From Deltaproteobacteria bacterium (GTDB lineage Bacteria > Desulfobacterota > Desulfovibrionia > Desulfovibrionales > Desulfovibrionaceae), in contig SAAX01000002.1 in NCBI GenBank assembly GCA_009929215.1, positions 52,446 to 116,445 of the forward strand: a stretch of 64,000 nucleotides of DNA. Direction: 5' to 3'. How positions within the stretch are numbered: position 1 is the stretch's first letter; the number at the start of each line of letters is the position of its first letter. The notes beneath the pieces are model-generated. The model made no database searches. It was not told where the DNA came from and worked only from the letters and a program-made list of their open reading frames with translations. A program made the translations under genes and the position numbers. Below are positions 42,085 to 51,967 of this stretch, one piece after another.

Positions 42085-43371
42085 ATGCGCATCCTTGTGA
42101 TCGGCTCTGGCGGCCGCGAACACGCCCTGGTCTGGAAGATTCTGCAAAGCCCCGAAGTCAGCGCTGTTTTTGTGGCGCCCGGCAACGGCGGTACAAGCAG
42201 CGAAGGGGCCGTGAACGTACCCATTGCTGTGGACGACCTGGACGGCCTGCTGGCTTTTGCCCGCAAGGAACACATTGACCTGGTGATTCCCGGGCCGGAG
42301 CTGCCCCTGACCCTCGGCGTGGTCGACCGCATGCGCGAGGCGGGCATTCCCAGCTTTGGGCCCGATGGCTACGGCGCGCGGCTTGAAGGCAGCAAGGCCT
42401 TTGCCAAGGAAATAATGAACCGCGCCAACGTGCCCACCGCCCACTGCGCTGTATTCAACGAGGCCCAGGCCGCGCGCGAGCACATCAACAAGGTTGGCGC
42501 ACCCATGGTCATCAAGGCCGATGGTCTTGCTGCGGGCAAGGGGGTTATCATTGCCCAGACCGTGCAGGAAGCTCTTGAAGCCATTGACGAAATCATGACC
42601 GAGCGTGCCTTTGGCGATGCTGGAAATCTGGTGGTCATCGAAGAATGCCTGGTGGGCGAAGAGGCCTCCTTTCTCTGCGTGTGCGACGGCACGCGCGCAG
42701 TACCCCTGCCCTCGGCCCAGGACCACAAGCGTGTTTTTGACAACGACGAGGGCCCCAACACTGGCGGCATGGGCGCATACAGCCCCGCCCCTGTGCTGCC
42801 AGACAGCATGCTGGAAGAAATGGCCGATCTCACCGTGCGGCCCATTCTGCGCGAGCTGGCCAAGGACGGCCACCCTTTTGTGGGCGTGCTGTACGCGGGC
42901 CTGATGATGACCGCAGACGGCCCCAAGGTGCTGGAATATAATGTGCGGTTTGGCGATCCCGAATGCCAGCCCCTGCTCATGCGCCTCGACGGCGACCTGC
43001 CCGCCATCATGATGGACGCCGTGCGCGGGAAGCTTGACCCCGCAAGCCTTGGACAGACACCCCAGACCGCTCTTGGCGTGGTGATCACGGCCAAGGGCTA
43101 TCCCGGTGCCTACGCCAAGGGCCTGTCCATTGAGGGCATTGAAGATGCAGACAGCCTGCCCGGCGTAAAGGTGTTCCACAGCGGCACTGCCATCAAGGAC
43201 GGCGCGCTTGTTTCCAACGGTGGGCGCGTGCTGTGCGTTACGGCTCTGGGCGACAGCCTGGCGGCTGCGCAAAAGGCCGCCTATGCCGGTGTTGCCAAGG
43301 TTCGCATGCAGGACGGCTTTCACCGTACTGATATTGGCGAAAAGGGCATTCGCCGTCTGGCTGGAAAGTAA
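42085..43371 (+). CDS. purD: Phosphoribosylamine-glycine ligase
   Basis: The 428-aa ATP-grasp enzyme makes glycinamide ribonucleotide in purine synthesis. N-terminal MRILVIGSGGREHALVWK, IPGPELPLTLGVVDRM, ATP-grasp stretch APMVIKADGLAAGKGVIIAQ (about 149-168), FLCVCDGTRAVPLPSAQDHKR, NTGGMGAYSPAPVL, YNVRFGDPECQPLLMRL and a C-terminal VISTAKGYPGAY-like region (VVITAKGYPGAYAKG) are all in order. ATG 42085 is preceded by GGAG (42075-42078); the frame is open to 41851 but without support. purE follows 57 nt later. Confidence 0.96.
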   Translation: MRILVIGSGGREHALVWKILQSPEVSAVFVAPGNGGTSSEGAVNVPIAVDDLDGLLAFARKEHIDLVIPGPELPLTLGVVDRMREAGIPSFGPDGYGARLEGSKAFAKEIMNRANVPTAHCAVFNEAQAAREHINKVGAPMVIKADGLAAGKGVIIAQTVQEALEAIDEIMTERAFGDAGNLVVIEECLVGEEASFLCVCDGTRAVPLPSAQDHKRVFDNDEGPNTGGMGAYSPAPVLPDSMLEEMADLTVRPILRELAKDGHPFVGVLYAGLMMTADGPKVLEYNVRFGDPECQPLLMRLDGDLPAIMMDAVRGKLDPASLGQTPQTALGVVITAKGYPGAYAKGLSIEGIEDADSLPGVKVFHSGTAIKDGALVSNGGRVLCVTALGDSLAAAQKAAYAGVAKVRMQDGFHRTDIGEKGIRRLAGK

Positions 43372-43428
43372 GCCACACTATTGCAAGTATATCTGGCGCA
43401 CGGCGCCGCACGACAGGAAGGTAGCACA

Positions 43429-43926
43429 ATGCCGCAAGTGGTTATTTTGATGGGTTCAAAGTCTGACGAGGAAAAGGTCAGCCCCTGTGTTGATGTTCTT
43501 AAAAGCCTGGGCGTGAGCTGCTTTATAACCGTAAGCTCTGCCCACCGCACACCCGAACGCACCGAAGAGTTGGTGCGCCGCTACGAGGCCGAAGGCACGC
43601 GCGTGTTTATCTGCGCCGCTGGCATGGCCGCGCATCTGGCCGGGGCAGTGGCTGCCCGCACCACGCGCCCTGTCATTGGCATTCCCGTTTCCAGCGCTGC
43701 CCTGTGCGGCATGGACGCGCTTTTTGCCACCGTGCAAATGCCTCCCGGTTTTCCGGTTGCCACGGTTGCCACCGACAAGGCTGGCGCACGCAATGCCGCA
43801 TGGCTGGCCGCCCAGATTCTGGCCGTGTCCGACCCTGCACTCAACGAGCGTATTGCCCAGGCCCGCGCCAAAATGCGCGAGGAAGTGGAAAAAGCCGGGG
43901 ACGAAATAAGCCGCAAATACGCATAG
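43429..43926 (+). CDS. purE: 5-(carboxyamino)imidazole ribonucleotide mutase
   Basis: The 165-aa cytoplasmic enzyme rearranges N5-CAIR to CAIR (or carboxylates AIR) in purine synthesis. [29 protein letters not shown] with the catalytic His, [31 protein letters not shown] and [28 protein letters not shown] are family marks. AGGAAGG (43415-43421) sets the start at 43429. purK is not adjacent; whether it is class I or II cannot be settled by eye. Confidence 0.94.
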   Translation: MPQVVILMGSKSDEEKVSPCVDVLKSLGVSCFITVSSAHRTPERTEELVRRYEAEGTRVFICAAGMAAHLAGAVAARTTRPVIGIPVSSAALCGMDALFATVQMPPGFPVATVATDKAGARNAAWLAAQILAVSDPALNERIAQARAKMREEVEKAGDEISRKYA

Positions 43927-43983
43927 CTCTTTCTGTCAGCCCAAGGCCTGACAGGCTGTTTTACACACATGCCTTGGCCTATG

Positions 43984-44011
43984 ATAATGCCCCGCGCAAG
44001 CGGGGCATTAT
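43984..44011. terminator. Hairpin between purE and the 7TM cyclase gene
   Basis: ATAATGCCCCGC (43984-43995), GCAA tetraloop, GCGGGGCATTAT (44000-44011): a perfect 12-bp stem between convergent ends. Neither side has a real T-tract, so it may block exonucleases more than it terminates. Confidence 0.5.
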
Positions 44012-45603
44012 TGCTGGGCGCAGCTAAATTCGCCGTAGGTCAGCCCAACGGAGCACACCCTGTTACGACCCTGCTGCTTGGCGCGGTACAGGGCGGTATC
44101 TGCCGCAAGAATAAGAGAATCGCATATCTTGGCATTCTCCAGCCCCTGCGCAGCACCGGGCACAAACTCCACCCCAGCCACGCCCAGGCTGATGGTGACC
44201 CGCACCACTGTTTCGTCAAGGGTGGTTTCTGCCCCGGCAGCCGCCCCACGCAGGCTTTCGGCCACGGCAGCGGCCTCTTCCTGCTCCACGCCTGGCAGCA
44301 GAATGGAAAATTCCTCGCCGCCGTAGCGCCCCAACAGAGCATCCTTGCCCAGCGTTTGCCGCAACATGGCCGTAACCGTGCGCAGCACGCCGTCACCTGT
44401 CAGGTGGCCGTGCCTGTCGTTGACCTGCTTGAAGTGGTCGATATCAAGCAGTATCAGGCTCAGGCTGCCGCCAGCCACCTTGCAGCGTTCAATCTCGCGC
44501 TGAAAGGCATCCATAAAATACCAGCGGCTGAACACCTGGGTCAGCGCGTCCAACGAGGCAAGGCGGTGCATTTTTTCAAGCATCTCCTTGCTCTCTGTAA
44601 TGTCGTAGAGTGAAATGATCAGGCCCGAATCCTTGCCGGCATCGCCCACCCGCACACACGAAACACTGTAAAAGCGCATGCCGCCCGCCACCGGCAGGGT
44701 GATTTCCACCTCTTCGTTGTGCGTGAGGGCGGGCATATCAAGTGTGCTGTGCTCAGGAAAAACAGCGGCTACATCCATGCCGATGGCATCGTCCGACAGG
44801 GCGGGCAGTATGGAAACCGCAATGTCGTTGAAATCCACAACCCGCTGGCGCTCGTCCAGCACAATAACGCTGGCGCTCATGGTTTTAAAAACCTTGTCGC
44901 GCGCTATGGGCACAAGGTCAAACATGCGCAGCCGCGACATGGCAAAGCCGCTCAAGGGCAGGGCCGCCGAAAGAATGAAGGGCTCAATATCAATGCCGTA
45001 GGGCGCTATGCCAAGGGTTTGCAAAAAATTCCCGACCCAAAGACTCAACGCCCCAATGAAGATGGTTTTTGCCTGCCGCCTGCGGTAGCCCGTGGTCTTG
45101 CCGTAAGAAAAGGCAAAGAGCGCCAGGCCCGCAAAGGCTACAATCATTTTATAAACAAAATCGACATAATACCACCAGCCCTTCTGCGTTATAGCCACAG
45201 GAAAAGGGCCGCTGGTATCTATGGTAAATGTTTTATAATGAAAATAATGGTGCTCGTTGGTGTACAGCATCACAATGGTAGTAATGGGCACGATAAACAG
45301 CAGTGCCATTACCGCCTTATTTTTTATGGAGTAATTATTGTAATACAGGGCAAACAGAAACCAGAATACCGCAATGAGCGGTGCGCCCAGATACTCTATT
45401 TTCAAGGAAAGAAAGATGGTTTCTGCTGTATTGGAAGAAAGCTCAAAAATGTACCCAACGGTGTACATAAAAATGGTCATGAACAAAAACAGAAAGGCCG
45501 CATAGCCCTTTGACCGCGCTATTCTGGAGGAATAGCAAACGGCATAGAGCATGCCCGCGCACGATATACTCAGAAAAAGAATACAGAGAGTTCTAATAAC
45601 CAC
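44008..45603 (-). CDS. Membrane 7TM-PAS-GGDEF diguanylate cyclase
   Basis: The 531-aa protein has an N-terminal region with about seven hydrophobic helices (about 5-240), of the histidine-kinase-type 7TM sensor group. A PAS-like domain (about 250-355) begins [29 protein letters not shown]. The GGDEF domain (about 370-515) has [40 protein letters not shown] and intact RYGGEEF, so it should make c-di-GMP. GTG 45603 follows AAGG (forward 45612-45615); the frame is open to GTG 45636 with no ribosome site. The sensed signal is unknown. Confidence 0.85.
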   Translation of the reverse strand: MVIRTLCILFLSISCAGMLYAVCYSSRIARSKGYAAFLFLFMTIFMYTVGYIFELSSNTAETIFLSLKIEYLGAPLIAVFWFLFALYYNNYSIKNKAVMALLFIVPITTIVMLYTNEHHYFHYKTFTIDTSGPFPVAITQKGWWYYVDFVYKMIVAFAGLALFAFSYGKTTGYRRRQAKTIFIGALSLWVGNFLQTLGIAPYGIDIEPFILSAALPLSGFAMSRLRMFDLVPIARDKVFKTMSASVIVLDERQRVVDFNDIAVSILPALSDDAIGMDVAAVFPEHSTLDMPALTHNEEVEITLPVAGGMRFYSVSCVRVGDAGKDSGLIISLYDITESKEMLEKMHRLASLDALTQVFSRWYFMDAFQREIERCKVAGGSLSLILLDIDHFKQVNDRHGHLTGDGVLRTVTAMLRQTLGKDALLGRYGGEEFSILLPGVEQEEAAAVAESLRGAAAGAETTLDETVVRVTISLGVAGVEFVPGAAQGLENAKICDSLILAADTALYRAKQQGRNRVCSVGLTYGEFSCAQQ

Positions 45604-45774
45604 TGAATATACCTTGCCATAGACGGCAACAGGCACGCCTGCTGCGAAAACAGTTTACACGTTCATATCACACTGCAATAACGTGAAAAAACGGAATTGC
45701 CCCTGCAGAAATTAGTCAGGCCAATATTTTTACCTGCATCCCCACAGGCTGACAAGCTGCCCGCACCCGACCAC

Positions 45775-45816
45775 AAAAAACTCCGGGCCTGCACAGGGCA
45801 GACACCGGAGTTTTTT
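45775..45816 (-). terminator. Terminator of carboxynorspermidine synthase
   Basis: CTCCGG (45781-45786) pairs with CCGGAG (45805-45810) with an inner stem, and flanking A/T runs make it bidirectional. On the minus strand the T-run TTTTTTGTGG follows. It lies 25 nt after the dehydrogenase stop. Confidence 0.78.
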
Positions 45817-45840
45817 GCAACAATTAGGCCAGCTTACTGG

Positions 45841-47049
45841 CTAAATTTTGCCGGTCACATCCAGGCACTGCCACGGCAGGCCATAGACGTTCAGATCCTT
45901 CATGAAGGGGTCGGGGTCAAACTGCTCCATGTTCCACACGCCGGGCTTGCGCCAAATGCCCTGAGCAACCATCTTGGTGCCGATCATGGCAGGCACACCC
46001 GTGGTGTACGAAATGGCCTGCGAGCCCACCTCTGCATAGCATTCTTCGTGATCGCAGATATTGTAGACGTAGACCGTCTTTTCCTTGCCGTCCTTGATAC
46101 CGCGCATGAGATCGCCGATGCAGGTCTTGCCCTTGGTCAGGGGGCCGAGTGAAGCCGGGTCGGGCAGCAGCTTGGCAAGAAACTGGATGGGCACGATGTC
46201 CTGCCCCTGGAAGTTCACGGGGTCGATGCGGGTCATGCCCACGTTGCCAAGCACCTTGAGGTGGTTGAGGTAGTTTTCGGAAAACGTCATCCAGAAGCGG
46301 GCGCGGCGCAGGCCCTTGAGGTTCTGCACCAGCGATTCCAGCTCCTCATGGTACATGAGGAAGCACTTTTTGGCACCGATGCCGTCGGGAAAGTCAAAAT
46401 TCATGGACCACGACAGGGGGTCGGTTTCCACCCATTCGCCGCGTTCCCAGTAACGGCCGCGCGCGGTTACTTCGCGAATGTTGATTTCGGGGTTGAAATT
46501 GGTGGCAAAGGGCTGGCCGTGGTCGCCCGCGTTGCAGTCGATGATGTCGAGCACGTGCACTTCGTCCAGCTGGTGCTTGAGCGCCCAGGCCGCGTACACG
46601 TTGGTGACGCCGGGGTCAAAGCCGGAGCCCAGCAGGGCCGTCAGCCCCGCCTCGCGGAAGCGGTCCTGATAGGCCCACTGCCACTTGTATTCAAACTTGG
46701 CGGTGTCCAGCGGTTCGTAGTTGGCTGTGTCTACATAGTGCACGCCGCATTCAAGGCAGGCGTCCATAATGTGCAGATCCTGATAGGGCAGGGCCACGTT
46801 GCACACCACGTCGGGCTTGATCTGACGGATGAGGGAGCACAGTTCCGGCACGTTGTCCGCGTCCACCTGAGCGGTGGCAACCTCTACGCCAAGACGGGTC
46901 TTGACGCTCTGCGCAATGGCATCGCAGCGGGAAAGGGTACGGCTGGCCAGCGTAACCTTTGAAAATCCGCCTTCCTTGAGTACCTGCGCACACTTGTGCA
47001 CAACAACACTGCCTACGCCACCCGCGCCAATAATCAGAATATGAGACAT
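45841..47049 (-). CDS. Carboxynorspermidine synthase (saccharopine dehydrogenase family)
   Basis: The 402-aa oxidoreductase begins SHILIIGAGGVGSVVVHKCAQVL (Rossmann fold), then KVTLASRTLSRCDAIAQSV, DVVCNVALPYQDLHIMDACLECGVHYVDTANYE and LTALLGSGFDPGVTNVYAAWALK. This order matches carboxynorspermidine dehydrogenase, which joins aspartate semialdehyde to putrescine or diaminopropane with NADPH. Spermidine or norspermidine synthesis is inferred. asd (1 kb) and speB (15 kb) could supply its substrates. The decarboxylase partner nspC is not in the window. Lysine-pathway saccharopine reductase is the alternative. Confidence 0.88.
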   Translation of the reverse strand: MSHILIIGAGGVGSVVVHKCAQVLKEGGFSKVTLASRTLSRCDAIAQSVKTRLGVEVATAQVDADNVPELCSLIRQIKPDVVCNVALPYQDLHIMDACLECGVHYVDTANYEPLDTAKFEYKWQWAYQDRFREAGLTALLGSGFDPGVTNVYAAWALKHQLDEVHVLDIIDCNAGDHGQPFATNFNPEINIREVTARGRYWERGEWVETDPLSWSMNFDFPDGIGAKKCFLMYHEELESLVQNLKGLRRARFWMTFSENYLNHLKVLGNVGMTRIDPVNFQGQDIVPIQFLAKLLPDPASLGPLTKGKTCIGDLMRGIKDGKEKTVYVYNICDHEECYAEVGSQAISYTTGVPAMIGTKMVAQGIWRKPGVWNMEQFDPDPFMKDLNVYGLPWQCLDVTGKI

Positions 47050-47276
47050 GTTCCTGCTCCGTTATGGAAGAGGTATACCACTGCGCGGCAAGGCCGCGCC
47101 GCCATTTTCATATGTTGCGCCCGTGGGCGCACGGTTGCCCGAGCCGCATGGCCCAGGCCCAAAAAGCATACTGCCCGCATGGCGTGACAGAGCCGTTACA
47201 CCGCGCGGAATCGGCCTTATGGCCCGTAAATGTTCCGGCGTCAACTGGCCCATGTATAAAAACTGTCAACTCAACG

Positions 47277-48641
47277 CTAGCTGGCCGTTTTTTCAGCCAT
47301 TCCCGCCTGCACGTTGTCACCGTCCAGCACACGCACATGGGCATAGCGCCCGCTCTTGCGCGCAAGGTCTGCCAATGCGCGCCCCTCTGCCCGACACTGT
47401 GGGCAAGCATGACGCGGAACAAGCACACACATCGAACGCGGAACCCGCTCGGAGGCGGTTTCTATGCGGCCCAGGCCAGAACACTGACCGCACAGTCGCC
47501 ATGCCTCTGTCTGCCCCTCGCGCAACATGTCGGTATCATAAAAAATATGCTTGCGGCGTACCCACCAGCCGTTGTCTGCCTCGCCCTCGGTGGGCTGTGC
47601 TGGCGGATGAAAATACACGTCCCTGACCTGCCCGCACAAACGGGCAATGTATTCGCCCACCTGGGGCCGCTGGCGCGTAGCCTCTGGCGTCCAGCCCGGT
47701 TCGCGTATTTCCGAGGCATCCATACCCGCAAGCGCAAGACAGATACCCAGATTCACATAGGGCAGGGCTCCGCGTATGGAATAACCGCCCTCAAGCACCG
47801 CAATATGCGGTTGAAGGGCCGCATTGAGCGCCGCATAGCCCTGTGCCGAAAGCTTCATGTTGGCAAGGGGGTCGGTGAAATGGTTGTCCTGCCCGGCGGA
47901 ATTGATGATCAGGTCTGGCTTGAAGTCTTCCAGAATAGGCAGCACCGCATGCTCGATGGCGTACAGATAGCCCTCGTCCGAGGTTTCGGGCGGCAGGGGA
48001 ATATTGACGGTGCGTCCAAGCGCGCCGGGACCGCCGCATTCTGGCAAAAAGCCCGATCCGGGGTACAGGGTGTGGCCGTCCTGATGCAGCGAGATAAACA
48101 GGGTGTGCGGGTCGTTCCAGAAAATATCCTGGCTGCCGTCGCCGTGGTGCACGTCCGTATCCACAATGGCGATGCGCAGGGGGCGGCCATCGGGGTGCGG
48201 GTAATGGTCGCGGATATATTCCACCATTACGGCTTCGTTATTGATATTGCAAAATCCCCTGTTGCCGTGCACCACGCGCATGGCGTGGTGGCCCGGGGGA
48301 CGCACAAGGGCAAAGGCCCGCTGCTCGCGCCCTTCCAGCACCAGCTGGGCAGCGCGGATGGCCCCGCCCGCCGAGGCCAGATGCGAATCGGTGCTCACCG
48401 CCGCAGCCGAGGGCAGGCAAAAGTGCGCGCGCTCAAGCTGGGCATGGGTGGCAAAAGCGGGCCGATATTCGGTGATGCCGGGGATGTCGAACAGGCCTTC
48501 TTCAAGCAGCTGGTCGCGTGTGTAGAGCAGGCGTTCTTCCCGCTCGGGGTGCGAGGCCGAGATGGCCCAGTCGAAGGCGGGAAAAAACACCACCCCAAGA
48601 CTGCGGGCCGCCACCAGTGACGGCAGCGGAGTCTCAGTCAT
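47277..48641 (-). CDS. Histone deacetylase family protein with C-terminal zinc ribbon
   Basis: The 454-aa protein has a class II-like HDAC/acetoin-utilisation core: LVRPPGHHAMRVVHGNRGFCNINNEAV (catalytic His pair), IAIVDTDVHHGDGSQDIF (zinc Asp/His), SAGQDNHFTDPLANMKLS (zinc Asp) and VLEGGYSI. The last ~75 residues add WRLCGQC and HACPQC, two CxxC pairs forming a candidate zinc ribbon. Bacterial relatives deacetylate acetyl-lysine or acetylpolyamines; an acetylpolyamine substrate would fit the polyamine gene upstream. ATG 48641 overlaps the preceding stop by 8 nt, and the two genes are probably coupled. Confidence 0.85.
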   Translation of the reverse strand: MTETPLPSLVAARSLGVVFFPAFDWAISASHPEREERLLYTRDQLLEEGLFDIPGITEYRPAFATHAQLERAHFCLPSAAAVSTDSHLASAGGAIRAAQLVLEGREQRAFALVRPPGHHAMRVVHGNRGFCNINNEAVMVEYIRDHYPHPDGRPLRIAIVDTDVHHGDGSQDIFWNDPHTLFISLHQDGHTLYPGSGFLPECGGPGALGRTVNIPLPPETSDEGYLYAIEHAVLPILEDFKPDLIINSAGQDNHFTDPLANMKLSAQGYAALNAALQPHIAVLEGGYSIRGALPYVNLGICLALAGMDASEIREPGWTPEATRQRPQVGEYIARLCGQVRDVYFHPPAQPTEGEADNGWWVRRKHIFYDTDMLREGQTEAWRLCGQCSGLGRIETASERVPRSMCVLVPRHACPQCRAEGRALADLARKSGRYAHVRVLDGDNVQAGMAEKTAS

Positions 48642-48975
48642 CACCGTCGCCAAGTTCTTCAAAAATATCTGCTCCGTAGCGGGCATAGGTTACCGTGCGG
48701 CCCATGTGCGCGAGGCCCAGGCCGTAGGCCAGATTGCTCTCGGCCACAGCCAGAAACAGCACACCCTCGGTGTCGTGCAGGGCAAAAAAGCCGCCCGCAC
48801 CGCCGTCTTTACGAAAAACTGCGCAGTGCAGAAAACCTGGGTCACCGATGAGGTTCACCAGAGTATAGCCCTTGGGCGGCTGCCCCGGCAGATAGGCAAT
48901 GTCCTTGCCGCCATCTTTACGGGCCGCAAACCGCAGACCAGTGCCTTCCACTTCAACGGTATAACATTCGTACAT
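48634..48975 (-). CDS. Small hypothetical protein, 113 aa
   Basis: Not recognised. It begins MYECYTVEVEGTGLRFAARKDGGKDIAYL, looks beta-rich with no signal or TM helix, and ends acidic (DIFEELGDGDD). AGGAG sits 6 nt before ATG 48975. It overlaps the HDAC-family start, so a functional link with that enzyme is plausible but unproven. Confidence 0.65.
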   Translation of the reverse strand: MYECYTVEVEGTGLRFAARKDGGKDIAYLPGQPPKGYTLVNLIGDPGFLHCAVFRKDGGAGGFFALHDTEGVLFLAVAESNLAYGLGLAHMGRTVTYARYGADIFEELGDGDD

Positions 48976-49107
48976 AGATTCTCCTTGCTGGCGCGCATGC
49001 CGCGCCAAAAGCCTGCATGGCAGGCTGTGGGTAAAACGGGACTGTGGGCAAAACCAGCACGGCCAGCTTCTCAAAAGCTGGTCGCGGGTCTTGCCCCTGT
49101 GCAAAAA

Positions 49108-49761
49108 CTATTCGAGCCCTCTGCCCCGCTGCCGCAAATGCGACTCTATGGCAGAACGGCACTGCAAAACAACATCTTCCGGCGGCTGCGAGGCGTCCAC
49201 AATGGCAAAGCGTTCTGGTTCTTCCTCGGCCAGAGCCCGATAGCCCTGACGCACCCGTTCGTGAAAATCGAGGCTTTCGGAGTCAAAGCGTCCTTCTGAA
49301 ACAACCAGACCTTCCAGCCGATTGCGTTCGCCCGCCCGCATGAGCCCGCAGCGCACGGGCAGATCGAGCAGCAGGGTCAAATCTGGCTGCAAACCGCCAG
49401 AGGCAGCCTGATTGAGCCTGCGCAGATACTCTGTATCCAGTCCGCGCCCATGGCCCTGATAGGCCAGGGTAGAATCCGTATAGCGGTCACACAGCACGGT
49501 CTGCCCGGCCTCCAGCGCTGGACGAATAATTTCTGCAACATGCTGCGCCCGGTCGGCCAGAAACAGAAAAAGCTCTGCGCGGCTTGAAAGCTCGCGCGTG
49601 CGTGCATCAAGCAATATGGAGCGAAGGCTGCGCCCAAGCGCACAGCCCCCCGGTTCACGCGTACACAGGGGGTCGTGCCCGTTTTCCTGCAAAAAACCCG
49701 CAAGATAGTTGATGGCCGTGGACTTGCCCGCGCCTTCTATACCTTCAAAAGTGATAAACAT
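49108..49761 (-). CDS. tmk: Thymidylate kinase
   Basis: The 217-aa enzyme phosphorylates d[27 protein letters not shown] carries the P-loop (about 8-15), then [14 protein letters not shown] (the DR-like TREPGG motif), [40 protein letters not shown] and [14 protein letters not shown]. It overlaps the upstream HD-domain gene by 25 nt, which implies coupled translation. ATG 49761 has only a weak Shine-Dalgarno. Confidence 0.95.
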   Translation of the reverse strand: MFITFEGIEGAGKSTAINYLAGFLQENGHDPLCTREPGGCALGRSLRSILLDARTRELSSRAELFLFLADRAQHVAEIIRPALEAGQTVLCDRYTDSTLAYQGHGRGLDTEYLRRLNQAASGGLQPDLTLLLDLPVRCGLMRAGERNRLEGLVVSEGRFDSESLDFHERVRQGYRALAEEEPERFAIVDASQPPEDVVLQCRSAIESHLRQRGRGLE

Positions 49762-50768
49762 TCTTCTTTCACCGCTTTTTTGCGGGTTGCGGGGGCGGCT
49801 TTGTCTGGTGTACGCGCGGCCCGGTGCACGGGTCGTCCCAGCGTAGCCTGCCACGGTGTCCAGGCCTCGCCCTCGCCCTCTATCTGGGCAAACAGGCCTC
49901 GGCACTGGGCCATCTTGGCGTCCAGGTTGTCGGCATAGTGCAGGGCCATGGCTTCAGGAGTGTGCGGCACGCGCACCGCGCCAAACTCAAGCTCGCCGTG
50001 GTGGCTCAGTATCAGGTGCTTGAGATGCCGCTGCAACGGCTCCTCCAGCCCGGATTTGGCCAAAAACGGCTCCAGCATTTCGATGCCCAGCATAAGATGG
50101 CCCAGCAAGCGGCCCTCATCGGTATAATCGTTGGCGATGCCGCCCGAAAATTCGCGAATTTTGCCAATATCGTGGAACAGCGCCCCCGCAAGAAAGGTCT
50201 GGCGGTCAAGTTCCGGATACTGATCGGCAATGCGGCGGCAAAGTTTGAACACGCTCAGCGTATGCTCCAGCAGCCCACCCACATAGGCGTGGTGCACGCC
50301 CTTGGCCGCCGGGCAAACCCGAAAGGCCGAACGCATCTCGTCGTTGTTAAAAAAGCCCTGCACAAACTTGCGCCACGGCGGGTGCACAAATTCTTTTTTG
50401 ATAAGATCTTGCAGCTCATCGAGCATTTCATCCAGCGGGTAAGGGCTGGCGGGCATGAGCGCAGAGTGGTCTATGCTGGCGCTTTCTTCTTCATTGAGAA
50501 AGCGCATCTGCTCTACCGTAAGCTGCACCTGATCGCGGTACAGGCTGGCGCGCCCCTCGGCCCACACCAGCGAACCTGCCGCAATCTCGGTAAATTCCGC
50601 ACTCAGCGGATGCCATATCTTGGACTCCACACTGCCGCTGGCATCTGCCAGAGTAAGCCGCCAGTACGGCCCGTTGCGCGACTGGCCCTGGGCCGCCTGA
50701 GTGACCACGAAGATGCCGCGCGCCTCCGAAGCGGGGGCAATGTCTTTGACGTAACAGCCTTTTTCCAT
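49737..50768 (-). CDS. OB-fold/HD-domain exonuclease, YhaM-like
   Basis: The 343-aa protein starts with an OB-type nucleic-acid-binding domain (about 5-90; [40 protein letters not shown]) and continues with an HD hydrolase (about 130-310; [47 protein letters not shown]), the layout of YhaM/CBF1 3'-5' exoribonucleases. It probably trims RNA or single-stranded DNA. ATG 50768 matches the family N-terminus; a start at 50825 or 50867 would add a basic tail, and no ribosome site decides between them. Confidence 0.83.
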   Translation of the reverse strand: MEKGCYVKDIAPASEARGIFVVTQAAQGQSRNGPYWRLTLADASGSVESKIWHPLSAEFTEIAAGSLVWAEGRASLYRDQVQLTVEQMRFLNEEESASIDHSALMPASPYPLDEMLDELQDLIKKEFVHPPWRKFVQGFFNNDEMRSAFRVCPAAKGVHHAYVGGLLEHTLSVFKLCRRIADQYPELDRQTFLAGALFHDIGKIREFSGGIANDYTDEGRLLGHLMLGIEMLEPFLAKSGLEEPLQRHLKHLILSHHGELEFGAVRVPHTPEAMALHYADNLDAKMAQCRGLFAQIEGEGEAWTPWQATLGRPVHRAARTPDKAAPATRKKAVKEECLSLLKV

Positions 50769-50925
50769 ATATCGTTCCAGCGGCGCGCCTGTGCGCCGGG
50801 CGTATGCTTTTTTCCGCACGGGCATGGGCCAGACTGCGGAACTTTCTGAAATGTCAGGGCCGCGCAAAACACTGAAACCACGCGGGCCTTAGGGCGAATT
50901 TCCCTTCTTTCCGAGGTATTGTCAA

Positions 50926-51687
50926 ATGGACGTTCTTTTGACCAACGACGACGGCATCCGTGCGCGCGGGCTGCGCGCACTCTACGCGGCCCTGCTTGAA
51001 GCGGGCCACACGGTGCACGTTGTTGCGCCCATGACCCAGCAATCGGGCGTGGGCCATTCACTGACCGTATTCGAGCCTGTTCGGGCCATGGAATTTGAAG
51101 AGCCCGACTTCAAGGGCCTAGGTATTTACGGCACGCCCACAGACTGCGTCAAACTGGCCCTGGGTCAGCTGCTGCCCCGCAAGCCCGACATGGTTATTTC
51201 TGGCATCAATGCGGGCCCCAACGTTGGGCCCGACATTCTCTATTCCGGCACGGTGGGCGCAGCCACAGAGGCCGCGCACGAAGACTTGCCCAGCATTGCC
51301 GTTTCGCACGACTGCTACAAGGTAAAAAACGGAGATCTGCTGCCGCAGGCCCGCCACCTGGTGGCCCTGGCCGAGCGGGTGGACTGGTCGCAGATGGGCC
51401 GCCGCAGGGTGCTCAATGTCAACTACCCGGCCTGCCCCATGGACGAAGTCAAAGGGCTGCGCGTCTGCCCCCAGACCAGCGCCGTATGGGTAAATACCTA
51501 CAGTGAGCGCCTTGACCCGCGTGGCGCGCCCTACTGGTGGCTTGAGGGCGAAATTCCGCCCGCCTCCATCGAGCCCGATTCGGACAAGGACCTGCTCAAC
51601 AGGGGTTACATTACCCTTACCCCCCTGCGCTTTGACTTTACCGACCCGGCAGGGCTCGACGCGCTTGCGGGCATGAAACTGGGCTAG
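50926..51687 (+). CDS. surE: 5'/3'-nucleotidase SurE
   Basis: The 253-aa cytoplasmic phosphatase hydrolyses nucleoside monophosphates and some polyphosphate. MDVLLTNDDGIRARGL provides the metal-binding DD pair (8-9); VVAPMTQQSGVGHSLT, YGTPTDCVKLAL and VISGINAGPNVGPDILYSGTVGAATEA (Asn ligand) follow. Length is typical. It is divergent from the HD-domain gene. Confidence 0.95.
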   Translation: MDVLLTNDDGIRARGLRALYAALLEAGHTVHVVAPMTQQSGVGHSLTVFEPVRAMEFEEPDFKGLGIYGTPTDCVKLALGQLLPRKPDMVISGINAGPNVGPDILYSGTVGAATEAAHEDLPSIAVSHDCYKVKNGDLLPQARHLVALAERVDWSQMGRRRVLNVNYPACPMDEVKGLRVCPQTSAVWVNTYSERLDPRGAPYWWLEGEIPPASIEPDSDKDLLNRGYITLTPLRFDFTDPAGLDALAGMKLG

Positions 51688-51967
51688 CAGGGCCTAATGC
51701 AACCACCCTGCCAAACCCCGCAACCCGCCGAAAAAATGCAGGAACGGCAGCACCCACTTGACGCTGCCGCCGCTTGTACGCTACAGGCGCGCACGGGCAT
51801 GCGCATGTGCTGCACCAGCCCCGCGCTGCACGCCCGCAAAAGCACGAAAGTCTGCCCCCGAAACGGGCGGCAGGCATTCCCCTTTGTGGCAAATTGGTGT
51901 ATGTGCAAACGAGTCTTTACGGGCGACACCTTTCCGCCCTCAATGCCAGACCCCTCTGGAGGAAACC

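Noticed and set aside
40258..43323. 1021-aa minus-strand frame spanning the FG-GAP-type gene and purD
   Set aside because: It is a shadow of two well-supported plus-strand genes and even runs through the terminator and hairpin region between them.
47064..48620. 518-aa plus-strand frame opposite the HDAC-family gene
   Set aside because: Antisense shadow; no ribosome binding site or family motif.
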